From NCBI GenBank assembly GCA_947478785.1, contig CANJXI010000001.1:1-64000 (forward strand): 64,000 nt of DNA. Direction: 5' to 3'. Below, in pieces: positions 30,457 to 40,327 of the stretch (position 1 is its first letter; every line of letters begins with the position of its first letter). Both the position numbers and the translations under genes were made by a program. The notes beneath the pieces are model-generated. The model searched no databases. It worked only from the letters and a program-made list of their open reading frames with translations, and had not been told where the DNA came from. Origin of the DNA: Caulobacteraceae bacterium (GTDB lineage Bacteria; Pseudomonadota; Alphaproteobacteria; Caulobacterales; Caulobacteraceae).

Positions 30457-30707
30457 GAGCCTGCCTCCGCGGCGGGCCGCGCCCCGGTGACCGCGTGGGT
30501 CCGGGTGTCGCGCTCGACCACCAGCCACAGCCGGCAGCCCTGAGCGTGATACCAATGCTCGCGGGTCGGGCCCGCTGGGTTGTCGCGCAGATAGAGCGCG
30601 TCCAGCCCGGCGCTCAATGTGGTGGGGTCGGGTCGGGTCGCGACCTCGCCCCGGCAGACGAATTCCGACAGGTCGCGTTCACCGCAATAGGGACAGGGGA
30701 TGCGCAT
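30453..30707 (-). CDS. mgdB: sarcosine oxidase delta-like subunit; probable N-methylglutamate dehydrogenase subunit
   Basis: MRIPCPYCGERDLSEFVCRGEV; REHWYHAQGCRLWLVVERDTRTH. Confidence 0.83.
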   Translation of the reverse strand: MRIPCPYCGERDLSEFVCRGEVATRPDPTTLSAGLDALYLRDNPAGPTREHWYHAQGCRLWLVVERDTRTHAVTGARPAAEAGS

Positions 30708-30708
30708 G

Positions 30709-31959
30709 TCAGTGCAGGTTCGGCTGCGCCCCCTGGCCCTTCTCGTCGATGAGATGGCCGGTGGCGAAGCGGTCCAGGCGATAGGCGGCGGCGGTCGGGT
30801 GCGGCTCCCCCGTGGCCAGGAGGTGGGCGAAGGCGAGGCCGGAGGCGGGCGTGGCCTTGAACCCGCCGTAGCACCAGCCGGCGTTCAGATAGAGTCCGTC
30901 GATCGGGCTGGCGTCGATGATCGGCGAGCCGTCCTGGGTCATGTCCATGATCCCGCCCCAGCTTCGCAGCAGGCGGATGCGGCCGATCATCGGCATCAGC
31001 GCCATGCCGCCTTCGCAGACGTCCTCCACCGTCGGCAGGTTTCCGCGCTGGGCGTAGGACTGGTAGCCGTCGATGTCGCCGCCGAACACCAGCCCGCCCT
31101 TGTCCGACTGGCTGATGTAGAAATGGCCGGCCCCGAAGGTGATGACGCCGGGGATCAGCGGCTTGATCGCCTCGCTGACGAAGGCCTGCAGCACATGGCT
31201 CTCGATCGGCAGGCGCAGGCCCGCCAGGGCCGCGACCCGCGAGCTGGCCCCGGCGACCGCCAGGCCTACCTTGCCCGCGCGGATGGCGCCCCGCGTGGTC
31301 TCGACGCCGACGATCCGGCCGCCCTGGCGGATAAAGCCGGTGACCTCGCAGTTCTGCACGATGTCGACGCCGCGCCGATCGGCGGCGCGGGCGAAGCCCC
31401 AGACGACGGCGTCATGGCGGGCCGTCCCGCCCCGCTTCTGCAAGAGGCCGCCGATGATCGGGAACCGCGCGTCGTCGAAGTTCAGGAACGGCGCCATGGC
31501 GCGCACGCCGGCGGCGTCCAGCAGTTCGGCGTCCACCCCGTTCAGCCGCATGGCGTTGCCGCGCCGGGCGTAGGCGTCGCGCTGGCTGTCGGAGTGGGCG
31601 AGGTTCAGCACCCCGCGCTGGCTGACCATGGCGTTGTAGTTGAGGTCCTGCTCCAGGCCCTCCCACAGCTTCATCGACTGTTCGTAGAACGGGATGTTGC
31701 CCTGCAGGCCGTAGTTGGAGCGGATGATCGTGGTGTTGCGCCCGGCGTTGCCGCCGCCGATCCACGACTTCTCCAGCACCGCGACCCGTCGCACGCCGTA
31801 GGTCTTGGCGAGATAGTGGGCGGTCGCCAGGCCGTGGCCGCCGCCGCCGACGATGATCACGTCATAGTCGGCCTGCGGGGCCGCGTCGCGCCACGCCGGC
31901 GTCCATCGGCGGTGGCCGGAAAGGGCGTTGGCCGCCAGGGAGAAGATGGAATAGCGCAC
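30709..31959 (-). CDS. mgdA: sarcosine oxidase beta-like subunit; probable N-methylglutamate dehydrogenase subunit
   Basis: YDVIIVGGGGHGLATAHYLAKTYG, NAGRNTTIIRSNY, NAGWCYGGFKATPASG. Confidence 0.83.
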   Translation of the reverse strand: MRYSIFSLAANALSGHRRWTPAWRDAAPQADYDVIIVGGGGHGLATAHYLAKTYGVRRVAVLEKSWIGGGNAGRNTTIIRSNYGLQGNIPFYEQSMKLWEGLEQDLNYNAMVSQRGVLNLAHSDSQRDAYARRGNAMRLNGVDAELLDAAGVRAMAPFLNFDDARFPIIGGLLQKRGGTARHDAVVWGFARAADRRGVDIVQNCEVTGFIRQGGRIVGVETTRGAIRAGKVGLAVAGASSRVAALAGLRLPIESHVLQAFVSEAIKPLIPGVITFGAGHFYISQSDKGGLVFGGDIDGYQSYAQRGNLPTVEDVCEGGMALMPMIGRIRLLRSWGGIMDMTQDGSPIIDASPIDGLYLNAGWCYGGFKATPASGLAFAHLLATGEPHPTAAAYRLDRFATGHLIDEKGQGAQPNLH

Positions 31960-31971
31960 GGCCGGCTCGCG

Positions 31972-33279
31972 CTAGCAGTCCAGCGTCGTGTCCCGCTCCC
32001 AGGCCGTCAGGTGGCGGGCGTAGTCCTCCCAGTCCTGATGCTTCAGCTTGGCGTAGGCGGGGACGAAGGCGCCGAACGCGTCGGCCACCACCGGCGAGGC
32101 CTCGAAGGCGCGCAGGGCGTCGAGCAGGTTGAGCGGCAGTTTCTTGACGTCGCCGACGGTGTGGCCGTCGGTGTACATGTTGATGTCCAGCCGCTGGCCG
32201 GGATCGCGGTTGTTGGCCAAGCCGTCGAGCCCCGCCGCCAGTATGCCTGACTGCAGCAGGTAGGGGTTGGCGGCGCCGTCGGCGAGCCGCAGTTCGAAGC
32301 GGCCGGTCTCGGGAATGCGGATCATGTGGGTGCGGTTGTTGCCGGTGTAGGTCACCGAGTTCGGCGACCACGTCGCCCCTGACGTGGTGCGCGGGGCGTT
32401 GATCCGCTTGTAGGAATTGACCGTCGGATTGAGCAGGGCGGCGATCGCGTCGGCCGAGTGGATCAGGCCGCCGATGAAGCTGTAGCCCAGCGCCGACAGG
32501 CCGAGCGGGCCAGCCTCGTCCTCGAAGGCGTTGGCGCCGTCCTTCCAGAGCGAGACGTGGGCGTGGCAGCCGTTGCCGGTCAGCGTCAGGAACGGCTTGG
32601 GCATGAAGGTGGCGCGCAGGCCGTGCTTCTCGGCGATAGACTTGGCCATGAACTTGAAGAAGGCGTGGCGGTCGGCGGTGACCAGCGCGTCGGCATAGGC
32701 CCAGTTCATCTCGAACTGGCCGTTGGCGTCCTCGTGGTCGTTTTGATAGGGCTCCCAGCCCAGTTCGATCATGCTGTCGCAGATCTCGGTGATCACCTCA
32801 TAGCGGCGCATCAGGGCCTGCTGGTCGTAGCAGGGCTTGGCCTGGCGGTCGGCGCCGTCCGAGATCGCCTCGCCGTCCGGGGTGATCAGGAAGAACTCGC
32901 ACTCCACGCCGGTCTTCATCTGGTAGCCGAGCGCGGCCAGCTTCCCGATCAGGCTCTTGAGCAGGATGCGCGGCGCCTGCTCGACGGGCTTGCCGTCCAT
33001 CCAGAGGTCCGCGGCCAGCCAGCCGACTTCAGGCTTCCACGGCAGTTGGACCAGGCTTTCCGGGTCGGGCCTGGCGAACAGGTCGGGATCGGCCGGGGTC
33101 ATGTCCAGCCAGGTCGCGAAGCCCGCGAAGCCCGCGCCATTGGCCTGCATCTCGCCGATCGCGCGGGCCGGCACCAGCTTGGCCCGCTGGGCGCCGAAGA
33201 GATCGGTGAAGGAGATCAGGAAATACTTGATGCCGCGATCCTTGGCGGCGCCGGCCAGGTCTGTCGTCATGGTCTCCAT
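31972..33279 (-). CDS. gmaS: GlnT-type glutamine synthetase homologue; probable gamma-glutamylmethylamide synthetase
   Basis: GS motifs (FMPKPFLTLTGNGCHAHVSLW, NSYKRINAP) within an NMG gene set. Confidence 0.83.
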   Translation of the reverse strand: METMTTDLAGAAKDRGIKYFLISFTDLFGAQRAKLVPARAIGEMQANGAGFAGFATWLDMTPADPDLFARPDPESLVQLPWKPEVGWLAADLWMDGKPVEQAPRILLKSLIGKLAALGYQMKTGVECEFFLITPDGEAISDGADRQAKPCYDQQALMRRYEVITEICDSMIELGWEPYQNDHEDANGQFEMNWAYADALVTADRHAFFKFMAKSIAEKHGLRATFMPKPFLTLTGNGCHAHVSLWKDGANAFEDEAGPLGLSALGYSFIGGLIHSADAIAALLNPTVNSYKRINAPRTTSGATWSPNSVTYTGNNRTHMIRIPETGRFELRLADGAANPYLLQSGILAAGLDGLANNRDPGQRLDINMYTDGHTVGDVKKLPLNLLDALRAFEASPVVADAFGAFVPAYAKLKHQDWEDYARHLTAWERDTTLDC

Positions 33280-33309
33280 TCCTTCCCGGATCGCTGCGGC
33301 GTCACGGCG

Positions 33310-34623
33310 TCAGAAACCCGTCCTGCCGGGTATCCATTCCGTGCCCGCCAGGGGGACGCCGGCCATGGCTGCCGCCTCTATGGTCAGGGCGACGAGATCC
33401 TCTGGTTCAAGATTGTGCAGGTGGCTCTTGCCGCAGGCGCGCGCGATGGCCTGGGCCTCCTGGGTCATCACCGACAGGTAGTTGGCCAGCATCCGGCCGG
33501 CTCTGACCGGGTCGAGGCGCGCGGCAAGCTCGGGGTCCTGGGTGGTGATGCCGGCCGGGTCGCGACCTTCGTGCCAGTCGTCATAGGCGCCGGCCGTCGA
33601 GCCTAGCGCCTGGTATTCGGCCTCGAGCCGAGGGTCCTGGTCGCCGATCGCGATCAGGGCCGCCGAGCCGATGGCCACCGCGTCGGCGCCCAGCGCCAGG
33701 GCCTTGGCGACATCGGCGCCGGTGCGGACGCCGCCAGACACGATCAGCTGCACCTTGCGGTGCATGTCCAGGTCCTGCAGCGCCTGAACCGCCGGACGGA
33801 TCACCGCCAGGGTGGGCAGGCCGACGTTCTCGATGAACACTTCCTGGGTGGCCGCGGTGCCGCCCTGCATCCCGTCGATCACGATGACGTCCGCGCCGGC
33901 CTTCACGGCCAGGGCGGTGTCGTAATAGGGCCGGCTGCCGCCGACCTTGACGTAGATCGGCTTCTCCCAGTCGGTGATCTCGCGCAGTTCCCCGATCTTG
34001 ATCTCGAGATCGTCGGGGCCGGTCCAGTCGGGGTGCCGGCAGGCGGAGCGCTGGTCGATGCCCTCCGGCAGGCAGCGCATGGCCGCCACGCGCGGCGAGA
34101 TCTTCTGGCCCAGCAGCATGCCGCCGCCGCCCGGCTTGGCGCCCTGGCCGATGACGATCTCGATGGCGTCGGCCTTGCGCAGGTCGTCGGGGTTCATGCC
34201 GTAGCGCGAGGGCAGGTACTGGTAGACCAGGGTCTTGGAGTAGTCGCGCTCCTCGGCGGTCATGCCGCCGTCGCCGGTGGTGGTCGAGGTCCCGGCCTGG
34301 CCGGCGCCGCGGCCCAGCGCCTCCTTGGCCTGCGGCGACAGGGCGCCGAAGCTCATGCCGGCGATGGTGATCGGGATCTTCAGCACGATCGGCGTCTTGG
34401 CGAAGCGCGATCCCAGCACCACGTCGGTGCCGCACCGCTCGCGATAGCCCTCGAGCGGATAGCGGGAGATCGAGGCGCCCAGGAACAGCAGGTCGTCGAA
34501 GTGCGGCAGGGCGCGTTTCGCGCCGCCGCCGCGGATATCGTAGATGCCGGTCCGCGCCGCGCGGTGGATCTGTGAGATGGTGTAGGGGTCGAAGGTCGAC
34601 GAAAAGCGCGGAAGGGTGGTCAT
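33310..34623 (-). CDS. mgsC: FMN-binding glutamate synthase domain protein; probable N-methylglutamate synthase subunit C
   Basis: GQGAKPGGGGMLLGQKISPRVA, VIDGMQGGTAATQEVF, VSGGVRTGADVAKALALGADAV. Confidence 0.86.
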   Translation of the reverse strand: MTTLPRFSSTFDPYTISQIHRAARTGIYDIRGGGAKRALPHFDDLLFLGASISRYPLEGYRERCGTDVVLGSRFAKTPIVLKIPITIAGMSFGALSPQAKEALGRGAGQAGTSTTTGDGGMTAEERDYSKTLVYQYLPSRYGMNPDDLRKADAIEIVIGQGAKPGGGGMLLGQKISPRVAAMRCLPEGIDQRSACRHPDWTGPDDLEIKIGELREITDWEKPIYVKVGGSRPYYDTALAVKAGADVIVIDGMQGGTAATQEVFIENVGLPTLAVIRPAVQALQDLDMHRKVQLIVSGGVRTGADVAKALALGADAVAIGSAALIAIGDQDPRLEAEYQALGSTAGAYDDWHEGRDPAGITTQDPELAARLDPVRAGRMLANYLSVMTQEAQAIARACGKSHLHNLEPEDLVALTIEAAAMAGVPLAGTEWIPGRTGF

Positions 34624-34632
34624 CGCCCGGCC

Positions 34633-35316
34633 TCAGTACGCATCGACGTTGTCGACGTGGAAATGATAGAGCCGCCGCGCCGAGCCATAGAGGCGGAAGC
34701 CCTCGGGCGCGGCGTCGACGCCGGCCCTGGCCAGGACGCCTTCCAGCACCTCCCGGTCCTGTTCGGTCATCGGCTTTTCGATGCAGTCGGCGCCCAGGCT
34801 GACGACCTCGCCGCGGACGAACAGCCGCGCCTCATAGATGGAATCGCCCAGCGCCTCGCCGGCGTCGCCCAGGACCACCAGGTTGCCGGCCTGCGCCATG
34901 AACGCGCTCATCGGGCCGATCGAGCCCTTCACCACGATGTCGATGCCCTTCATCGAGATGCCGCAGCGGGCCGAGGCGTTGCCATCGACGATCAGCATGC
35001 CGCCCTGGCCGGTGGCTCCGGCGGACTGGCTGACGTCGCCGCGGACGTGCACCTGGCCCGACATCATGTTCTCGGCGACTCCGACCCCAGCGTTGCCCTG
35101 GATCACCACCGTCGCCTGCTGGTTCATGCCCGCGCAATAATAGCCGACGTGCCCCTCGATCATGACCGTGACCGCGGCGTCCAGGCCGACGGCCACGGCG
35201 TGCTGGCCCAGGGGATTGAGCACCCGCCAGGCGGTCTCGTTGGACTCGCGCGTCAGCGCGTGCAGCTTGCTGTTCAGCTCGCGCAAGGGCGCTTCGGCGA
35301 GGTCGAACACCGGCAT
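34633..35316 (-). CDS. mgsB: GXGXG-domain glutamate synthase-like protein; probable N-methylglutamate synthase subunit B
   Basis: Repeated beta-helix GNAGVGVAENMMSGQVHVRGDVSQSAGATGQGG; true start MPVFDLAEAPLRELNSK. Confidence 0.86.
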   Translation of the reverse strand: MPVFDLAEAPLRELNSKLHALTRESNETAWRVLNPLGQHAVAVGLDAAVTVMIEGHVGYYCAGMNQQATVVIQGNAGVGVAENMMSGQVHVRGDVSQSAGATGQGGMLIVDGNASARCGISMKGIDIVVKGSIGPMSAFMAQAGNLVVLGDAGEALGDSIYEARLFVRGEVVSLGADCIEKPMTEQDREVLEGVLARAGVDAAPEGFRLYGSARRLYHFHVDNVDAY

Positions 35317-36212
35317 CAGGCGCGTTCCCAGGCGTAGACCTTGGCCGGTTCGGGCTCGAACACCCGGGCCGTCTCGATGCCCGGTAGGCCGACGAGGGCG
35401 CGGTATTCCGAGCCGAAGGCGACGTAGCGGTCGGTCTCGGCCATCACCGCGGGCTTGCAGGCGATCGGGTCGCGTAGGACCGCGAACCCCGTCTCGGTCC
35501 CGACGACGAAGGTGTAGAAGCCGTCGAGGTCGGCGAGGCTGGTTTCCAGCGCCGCGGTTAGGCTCGCCCCCTCGCGCATGCGCCAGGTGAGGTAGCCGGC
35601 GGCCACCTCGGAGTCGTTGTCGGTGGCGAAGGCCATGCCCGCGCGCATCAGCCCGCGCCGCACCGAGGCGTGGTTGGAGAGCGAGCCGTTGTGCACCAGG
35701 CACTGGTCCGCGCCTGTCGAGAAGGGGTGGGCGCCGCGGGTGGTGACGGCGCTTTCGGTGGCCATGCGGGTGTGGCCGATGCCGTGGGTCCCGCCCATCT
35801 GCGCTAGGCCGAAGCGGGCGGCGACGTCGGCGGGTGGGCCGACTTCCTTATAGAGTTCGATGCGCTTTCCCGATCCCACGATATCGATCTGCGGCCAGTG
35901 CGCGGCCAGCCACGCGCGGGCGTCGGCCTCCAGGGTCGCGGGCAGGACGACCACCAGGTGGGTGTCGCGCTGATCGGTCTCGACGGCTTGGCTCAGGCCC
36001 AGGCTGAGATGTTCTCCGAGACCCTCGAAACTGGCGCCCGGCGGCGCGCGCAGGGTCAGGCGAACGCGGCCTTCGCGTTCCTTGCCATAGACGGCGAAGC
36101 CGGCGCTGTCGGGGCCACGGTCGCTCATTACCCCCAGCATGCCGGCCAGCAGGCCACCGAGCGCGGGGTGAAGGTCAGGATCCTTGAGGAACAAGCCCAC
36201 GATTCCGCACAC
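35316..36212 (-). CDS. mgsA: class II glutamine amidotransferase; probable N-methylglutamate synthase subunit A
   Basis: GTG start giving (M)CGIVGLFLKDPDLHPALGGLLAGML, Cys2 nucleophile; GIGHTRMATESAVTTRGAHPF; stop overlaps the mgsB start. Confidence 0.87.
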   Translation of the reverse strand: MCGIVGLFLKDPDLHPALGGLLAGMLGVMSDRGPDSAGFAVYGKEREGRVRLTLRAPPGASFEGLGEHLSLGLSQAVETDQRDTHLVVVLPATLEADARAWLAAHWPQIDIVGSGKRIELYKEVGPPADVAARFGLAQMGGTHGIGHTRMATESAVTTRGAHPFSTGADQCLVHNGSLSNHASVRRGLMRAGMAFATDNDSEVAAGYLTWRMREGASLTAALETSLADLDGFYTFVVGTETGFAVLRDPIACKPAVMAETDRYVAFGSEYRALVGLPGIETARVFEPEPAKVYAWERA

Positions 36213-36363
36213 GGCTGTTTCCCCCCTTTTTGGACGTGGTGACGTCCTCCAACGGGCGCCGCCGCCGGCCAACCAACAAGAACAAAAATTTCCCCTTGAG
36301 AAAGATACGCGCGGGCGCCGGCGCCTGTTCATTTCGCGGGCTATGGCGCCGAATCCTTGGGCG

Positions 36364-37020
36364 TCAGCTGCGCTCGCGGCTGTAGACGATGATCGAAAGA
36401 TACTTCAGCGGATGGGTCAGCAGCACCTCGGGACCGTGCAGCGCGTTGGCGTCGAACAGGATCGCGTCGCCCGGGTTGAGCTCATAGCTGGCGTCGCCAT
36501 GCCGATAGAGCAGGCGTCCCTCCAGCATGTAGATGAACTCGGCCCCGGCATGCTGGAACCCCATGTAGGGCGCGGCGTCGGTCTTGAGCACGATCAGGAA
36601 CGGTTCGACGACCACATCGCCTTCCAGGGCATGGCCAAGCAGTTCGTAGACATGCCCCACCTTGCTGCCCCGCCGCTCGATAACGACCCCCTGTCCAGCC
36701 TTGGTGAAAGAGCAGTCCTGGTGCTCTTCGAAGGCTGAGAAAAGCGAGCTGAGCGGGACGCCGAGCGCCGTTGAAATGGCGTGCAGCGTCGAGAGCGAAG
36801 GCGATATCTGGCCGTTCTCGATCTTGGAAAGCATCCCGGTGGAGATGCCGGCGACACCCGCCAGGTCGGCCACGGATAGGTCGTGCTGGCGGCGCAGCAG
36901 CCGCACCTGTCCGCCCAGGGCGCGCTCAAGGCTGCGAACCTGCTGGTCCGGCGCGCTCGAGCCGGTCTTCAGCGGTCTGGCCGGCTGGGGCGCAGCCGTC
37001 GGGTCCTTGGTCGCGGCCAT
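36364..37020 (-). CDS. XRE-family HTH regulator with C-terminal cupin domain
   Basis: VRLLRRQHDLSVADLAGVAGISTGMLSKIENGQISPSLSTLHAI, then cupin HAGAEFIYMLEGRLLYRHGDASYELNPGDAILFDA. Confidence 0.92.
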   Translation of the reverse strand: MAATKDPTAAPQPARPLKTGSSAPDQQVRSLERALGGQVRLLRRQHDLSVADLAGVAGISTGMLSKIENGQISPSLSTLHAISTALGVPLSSLFSAFEEHQDCSFTKAGQGVVIERRGSKVGHVYELLGHALEGDVVVEPFLIVLKTDAAPYMGFQHAGAEFIYMLEGRLLYRHGDASYELNPGDAILFDANALHGPEVLLTHPLKYLSIIVYSRERS

Positions 37021-37195
37021 GCGGAGTCTCCTGTCGGCTTCAGCAATCAGCCGGCGAAAATATGAGTCAAGCCGACACCCGGCGCCTGGCGAGACGCATC
37101 CCGTCGGAGCGTGAGCGCACCGGCGCCGCCCTGGTCTAGGCTTGCGGCGATGAGGAAGCGATGGCGCCGCCCGGGCTGCGGCGGCCGGCCTCGGC

Positions 37196-38974
37196 TCAGC
37201 GCTTGGAGGTCGCCGACGCGGCCTGCGCGACGGTGGTCGGGTGTTGCCGTTTGCCGGCCATCTTGCTGTTGGCCGCCATCAATCCCTTGAGCACGTCCGA
37301 GGTTGCCGACTCCTGCGCGGGCTTGCTCATCAGGCCGGAGATGCCGTTGGCGAGCAGGGCGTTGCCGATAACGATGTCGTTCAGATAGCGGTACCGCTCC
37401 AACGATGCGGCAAGGTCGAACGGCGTCTCGCCATAGTTGTTCCTGGTGTCCAGGCGCGCGCCCTTCTCGGCCAGGTACGGCGCGACCCACTCCGACGCCG
37501 CGGCCGCGGCGATGTGCATGATCGTCTCGTTCTTGCGCGGCACGTAGCGGATCGCCGCCAAGCCCGGGGTGATCAGGGCGGGATCGGCCAGCTTGTCGGT
37601 CGGATCGTAGGACCGCTGCAGATCGGCGCCCTTGGCGACCAGCAGCTGCACCGTCGGCAGGTCGTTGTTCATGACCGCCACGCTGAAGGGCGTGTGGCCG
37701 TCGGCCCGCACGCGGTTCGGGTCGCCGCCGTGCTCGGCCAGCAGGCCGACCAGCTGCGGATTGTGGCTCGCCGCGGCGATGTGATACGGCGTCGAGCCCA
37801 CCGCGAGCGGGTTCGGGACGCTGGCGTACGCGGGTCCCGCCGTGCGCACGCTTATGGCGGCGTTCGGATCGGCCCCGCCTTGCAGCAGGCGCTGGACCAG
37901 CGCGATGACCGCGTCGTCGTGCTCGGCGAGCTTTGGCCGCGCCCGCTTGAGGTCGCTCCTCATGGTCGTGGGAAACGTCAGCCGCGCCCCGCGCGCCCGG
38001 TCGCCGAGCGTGACGCTGAGCAGCGCGCCGTGCAGCGGCGTGATCCCCGTTTGGTCGGCGACGTTCGCCTTGGCGCCGCGGTCGAGCAGCAGATTGGCGA
38101 TCTTCAGGTCGGGCGCGAAGTCCAGGACCCCGCCGGTGAAGCCGATGCGGACCAGCTTCTTGGGATCCGAGTTCCAGTGATAGAGCGCCGCGATCAGCGG
38201 CGTCGCGCCGTCCGCCGCCGGCTGGTTCACGTCCAGGCCCGCGTCGAGCAGCATCCGCGTGGAGTCGATGTCGTTCTTCAGGACGGCGGACATCAGCGCG
38301 TTTTGCCCGCCCGCCTTCAGGCTCACCAACGGAGCGTCCTCCTTGCCGTCGAACACCGCCGCATAGTCGGCGCTGCCGACCGTCCAGGTCTTGGTGACCG
38401 CCCGGATGTCGGCGCCCTTGTCCAGCAGGATGCGCACGATCTCCGGATGTCCGGTGGCCCACATCAGCGCGGTCTGTCCGAACCGGCCTTCCTTGGCGTT
38501 CACGTCGGCCCCGTGGGCCAGCAGCACCTTGACGGCGTCCGCCGATCCCAGGTGGGCCGCGGTCATCAATGGGGTTTCGCCGTTGTTGCGCGCCGTGTTC
38601 GGGTTCGCCCCCTTGTCCAGCAGCATGGCGACGATGTCGCGCCGGTCGCTTCCGACGGCCAGGGCCAGCGGCCCGATGCCGTTGACGTCCGTCAGGTTGG
38701 GGTCGGCGCCGGCGTCCAGCAGGACCTTCGCCACCGTGGCGTTATTGTGGAGCACGGCCCAGGCCAGGGGCGTCGAGCCATATTCGTCCCGGGCGTTGAG
38801 CTCGCCCGGACGGCGCAGAAGCCCGCCTATATCCGCCTGCGTCTCATCCCGGACCGCCGCCAGCAGCGAGCGTCCGTCGGCGGCGGGCGCGGCCAGGACG
38901 GGACCGGCGGCCCAACCCAGCGCCGCCGAGGCGAACAGTGCTGCCAGCAGCGCCCGCGCGCGGTCCTCGGCCAT
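37196..38974 (-). CDS. secreted ankyrin-repeat protein
   Basis: Signal peptide and many ANK repeats (DEYGSTPLAWAVLHNNATVAKVLLDAGADPN etc.). Confidence 0.92.
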   Translation of the reverse strand: MAEDRARALLAALFASAALGWAAGPVLAAPAADGRSLLAAVRDETQADIGGLLRRPGELNARDEYGSTPLAWAVLHNNATVAKVLLDAGADPNLTDVNGIGPLALAVGSDRRDIVAMLLDKGANPNTARNNGETPLMTAAHLGSADAVKVLLAHGADVNAKEGRFGQTALMWATGHPEIVRILLDKGADIRAVTKTWTVGSADYAAVFDGKEDAPLVSLKAGGQNALMSAVLKNDIDSTRMLLDAGLDVNQPAADGATPLIAALYHWNSDPKKLVRIGFTGGVLDFAPDLKIANLLLDRGAKANVADQTGITPLHGALLSVTLGDRARGARLTFPTTMRSDLKRARPKLAEHDDAVIALVQRLLQGGADPNAAISVRTAGPAYASVPNPLAVGSTPYHIAAASHNPQLVGLLAEHGGDPNRVRADGHTPFSVAVMNNDLPTVQLLVAKGADLQRSYDPTDKLADPALITPGLAAIRYVPRKNETIMHIAAAAASEWVAPYLAEKGARLDTRNNYGETPFDLAASLERYRYLNDIVIGNALLANGISGLMSKPAQESATSDVLKGLMAANSKMAGKRQHPTTVAQAASATSKR

Positions 38975-38983
38975 GGTCGTCTC

Positions 38984-40327
38984 CTACAGGCTGATGGCCC
39001 CGGTGCTGTCGCCGAACGTCTCGGTCGGCACGCCCACCTTGTTGAGCAGGGCCACGTGAAGGTTGGTCAGGGGGGTTGGCGACTTGGTCTCCCACTTCGC
39101 CGCGAACGGCCAGGGCGGCGGATCGCCCGGCGCCCGGATGAAGCGGCCGCCCTTGAGCGCGCCCGCCGCGCCGCCGGCCACCATGATGGGCAGGTCCCGC
39201 TGGCTGTGCATGTCGGGATTGGACAGGTCGCTTCCGTGCAGGATGACGGAGTTGTCGAGCAGGCTGCCGCTCGCCTCCTTCACGGCGTCCAGCTTGTCCA
39301 GGTAGTAGGCGAACATCTCGGACTGGAAGACGTTGACCCGGTGCAGGTAGTCGAGCTTCACCGCGTCGTTGTTGTGATGGCTGAAGGCGTGGTGCTGCAT
39401 GTTGATCCCGATGTTCGGGAACATCTGGTTCGACCCGTCGCGCTGCGTCATGAAGGTCGAGACCCGGGTGATGTCGGCCTGGTAGGCCAGCACCTGCAGG
39501 TCGAACATCATCTTCACATATTCGACCCGGTCGACCGGTGCGCCGGACGGACGGTTGGCTTCCGGCAGGGCCGGGGCAGGCGTGGATTCGGCGATCTGGA
39601 TCCGGCGCTCGAGGTCGCGGATGGAGTCCAGGTACTGGTCGAGCTTGCTGACGTCGGCCGGTCCGAGCTTGCGCTTCAGCCCGCCGATCTGCTCCATCAC
39701 CGCGTCCAGGGTGCTTCTGTCGCTGGCGTTGCGCAGGGCCGTGGCCTGCGGGTCGATCTTGCTGCCTTCGCCGAACAGGCGCTCGAAGAGCACCCGCGGG
39801 TTCTGCTCGAGCGGCAACCGGGTGTCGGCGTCCTTGAAACAGATGTCGCCCACCCGGTAGTCGGACTGCTCGGTGCCGAGTTCCAGGGAGGCGATGCGCG
39901 TATCCCGGCCCAGCGTCTTGGCCGCGAGCTGGTCCATGGAGATGCCGTAGCGGAGCTTGCCATCGACACGGACCGGGTCGACCCCGGTCAGCCACGTGGC
40001 GGTGGCGCGGTCGTGGAACTCGACCTTGGTGCGGTCGGGCCAGGAGGTAAGCCCCGCGATCACCGTGAGGTTGTCCCTGTGCCGCTCCAAGGGCTTCAGG
40101 CCCGGCGTCATCTGCAGCGGCCCGCTGTCGCCGGCCGGCGTCCACTTCTCGTAGAGCACCCCGTGCGGGAAGAAGACGATGCCCAGGCGGCGGACGGGGG
40201 CCGCGGCGGTGTTCCGCTCGGCGGCCATCGCCGGGTGCATGGCGTCGAGGAACGGCAGCGCGATCGCCGCGCCGCCGACGCCGCGCAGCAGGGCGCGGCG
40301 CGACAGGTGCTTGCCTCGTACGGTCAT
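38984..40327 (-). CDS. DUF1552 family protein with Tat-like signal
   Basis: MTVRGKHLSRRALLRGVGGAAIALPFLDAM; HHAFSHHNNDAVKLDYLHRVNVFQSEMFAYYLDKLD; VILHGSDLSNPDMHSQRDLPIMVAGGA. Confidence 0.87.
   Translation of the reverse strand: MTVRGKHLSRRALLRGVGGAAIALPFLDAMHPAMAAERNTAAAPVRRLGIVFFPHGVLYEKWTPAGDSGPLQMTPGLKPLERHRDNLTVIAGLTSWPDRTKVEFHDRATATWLTGVDPVRVDGKLRYGISMDQLAAKTLGRDTRIASLELGTEQSDYRVGDICFKDADTRLPLEQNPRVLFERLFGEGSKIDPQATALRNASDRSTLDAVMEQIGGLKRKLGPADVSKLDQYLDSIRDLERRIQIAESTPAPALPEANRPSGAPVDRVEYVKMMFDLQVLAYQADITRVSTFMTQRDGSNQMFPNIGINMQHHAFSHHNNDAVKLDYLHRVNVFQSEMFAYYLDKLDAVKEASGSLLDNSVILHGSDLSNPDMHSQRDLPIMVAGGAAGALKGGRFIRAPGDPPPWPFAAKWETKSPTPLTNLHVALLNKVGVPTETFGDSTGAISL

Noticed and set aside
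28804-30543. 579 aa plus-strand ORF
   Set aside because: Shadow of the sox-alpha-like gene; composition-driven
26907-30707. Plain heterotetrameric sarcosine oxidase
   Set aside because: Not excluded by sequence alone, but direct linkage to mgsABC-like and gmaS-like genes makes NMG dehydrogenase the better call
31972-33279. Housekeeping glutamine synthetase
   Set aside because: GlnT-type sequence within an NMG operon; gamma-glutamylmethylamide synthetase fits better
36289-36303. TTTC...GAAA symmetry as an XRE operator upstream of mgsA
   Set aside because: Only 4 bp arms, expected by chance in this AT-richer stretch
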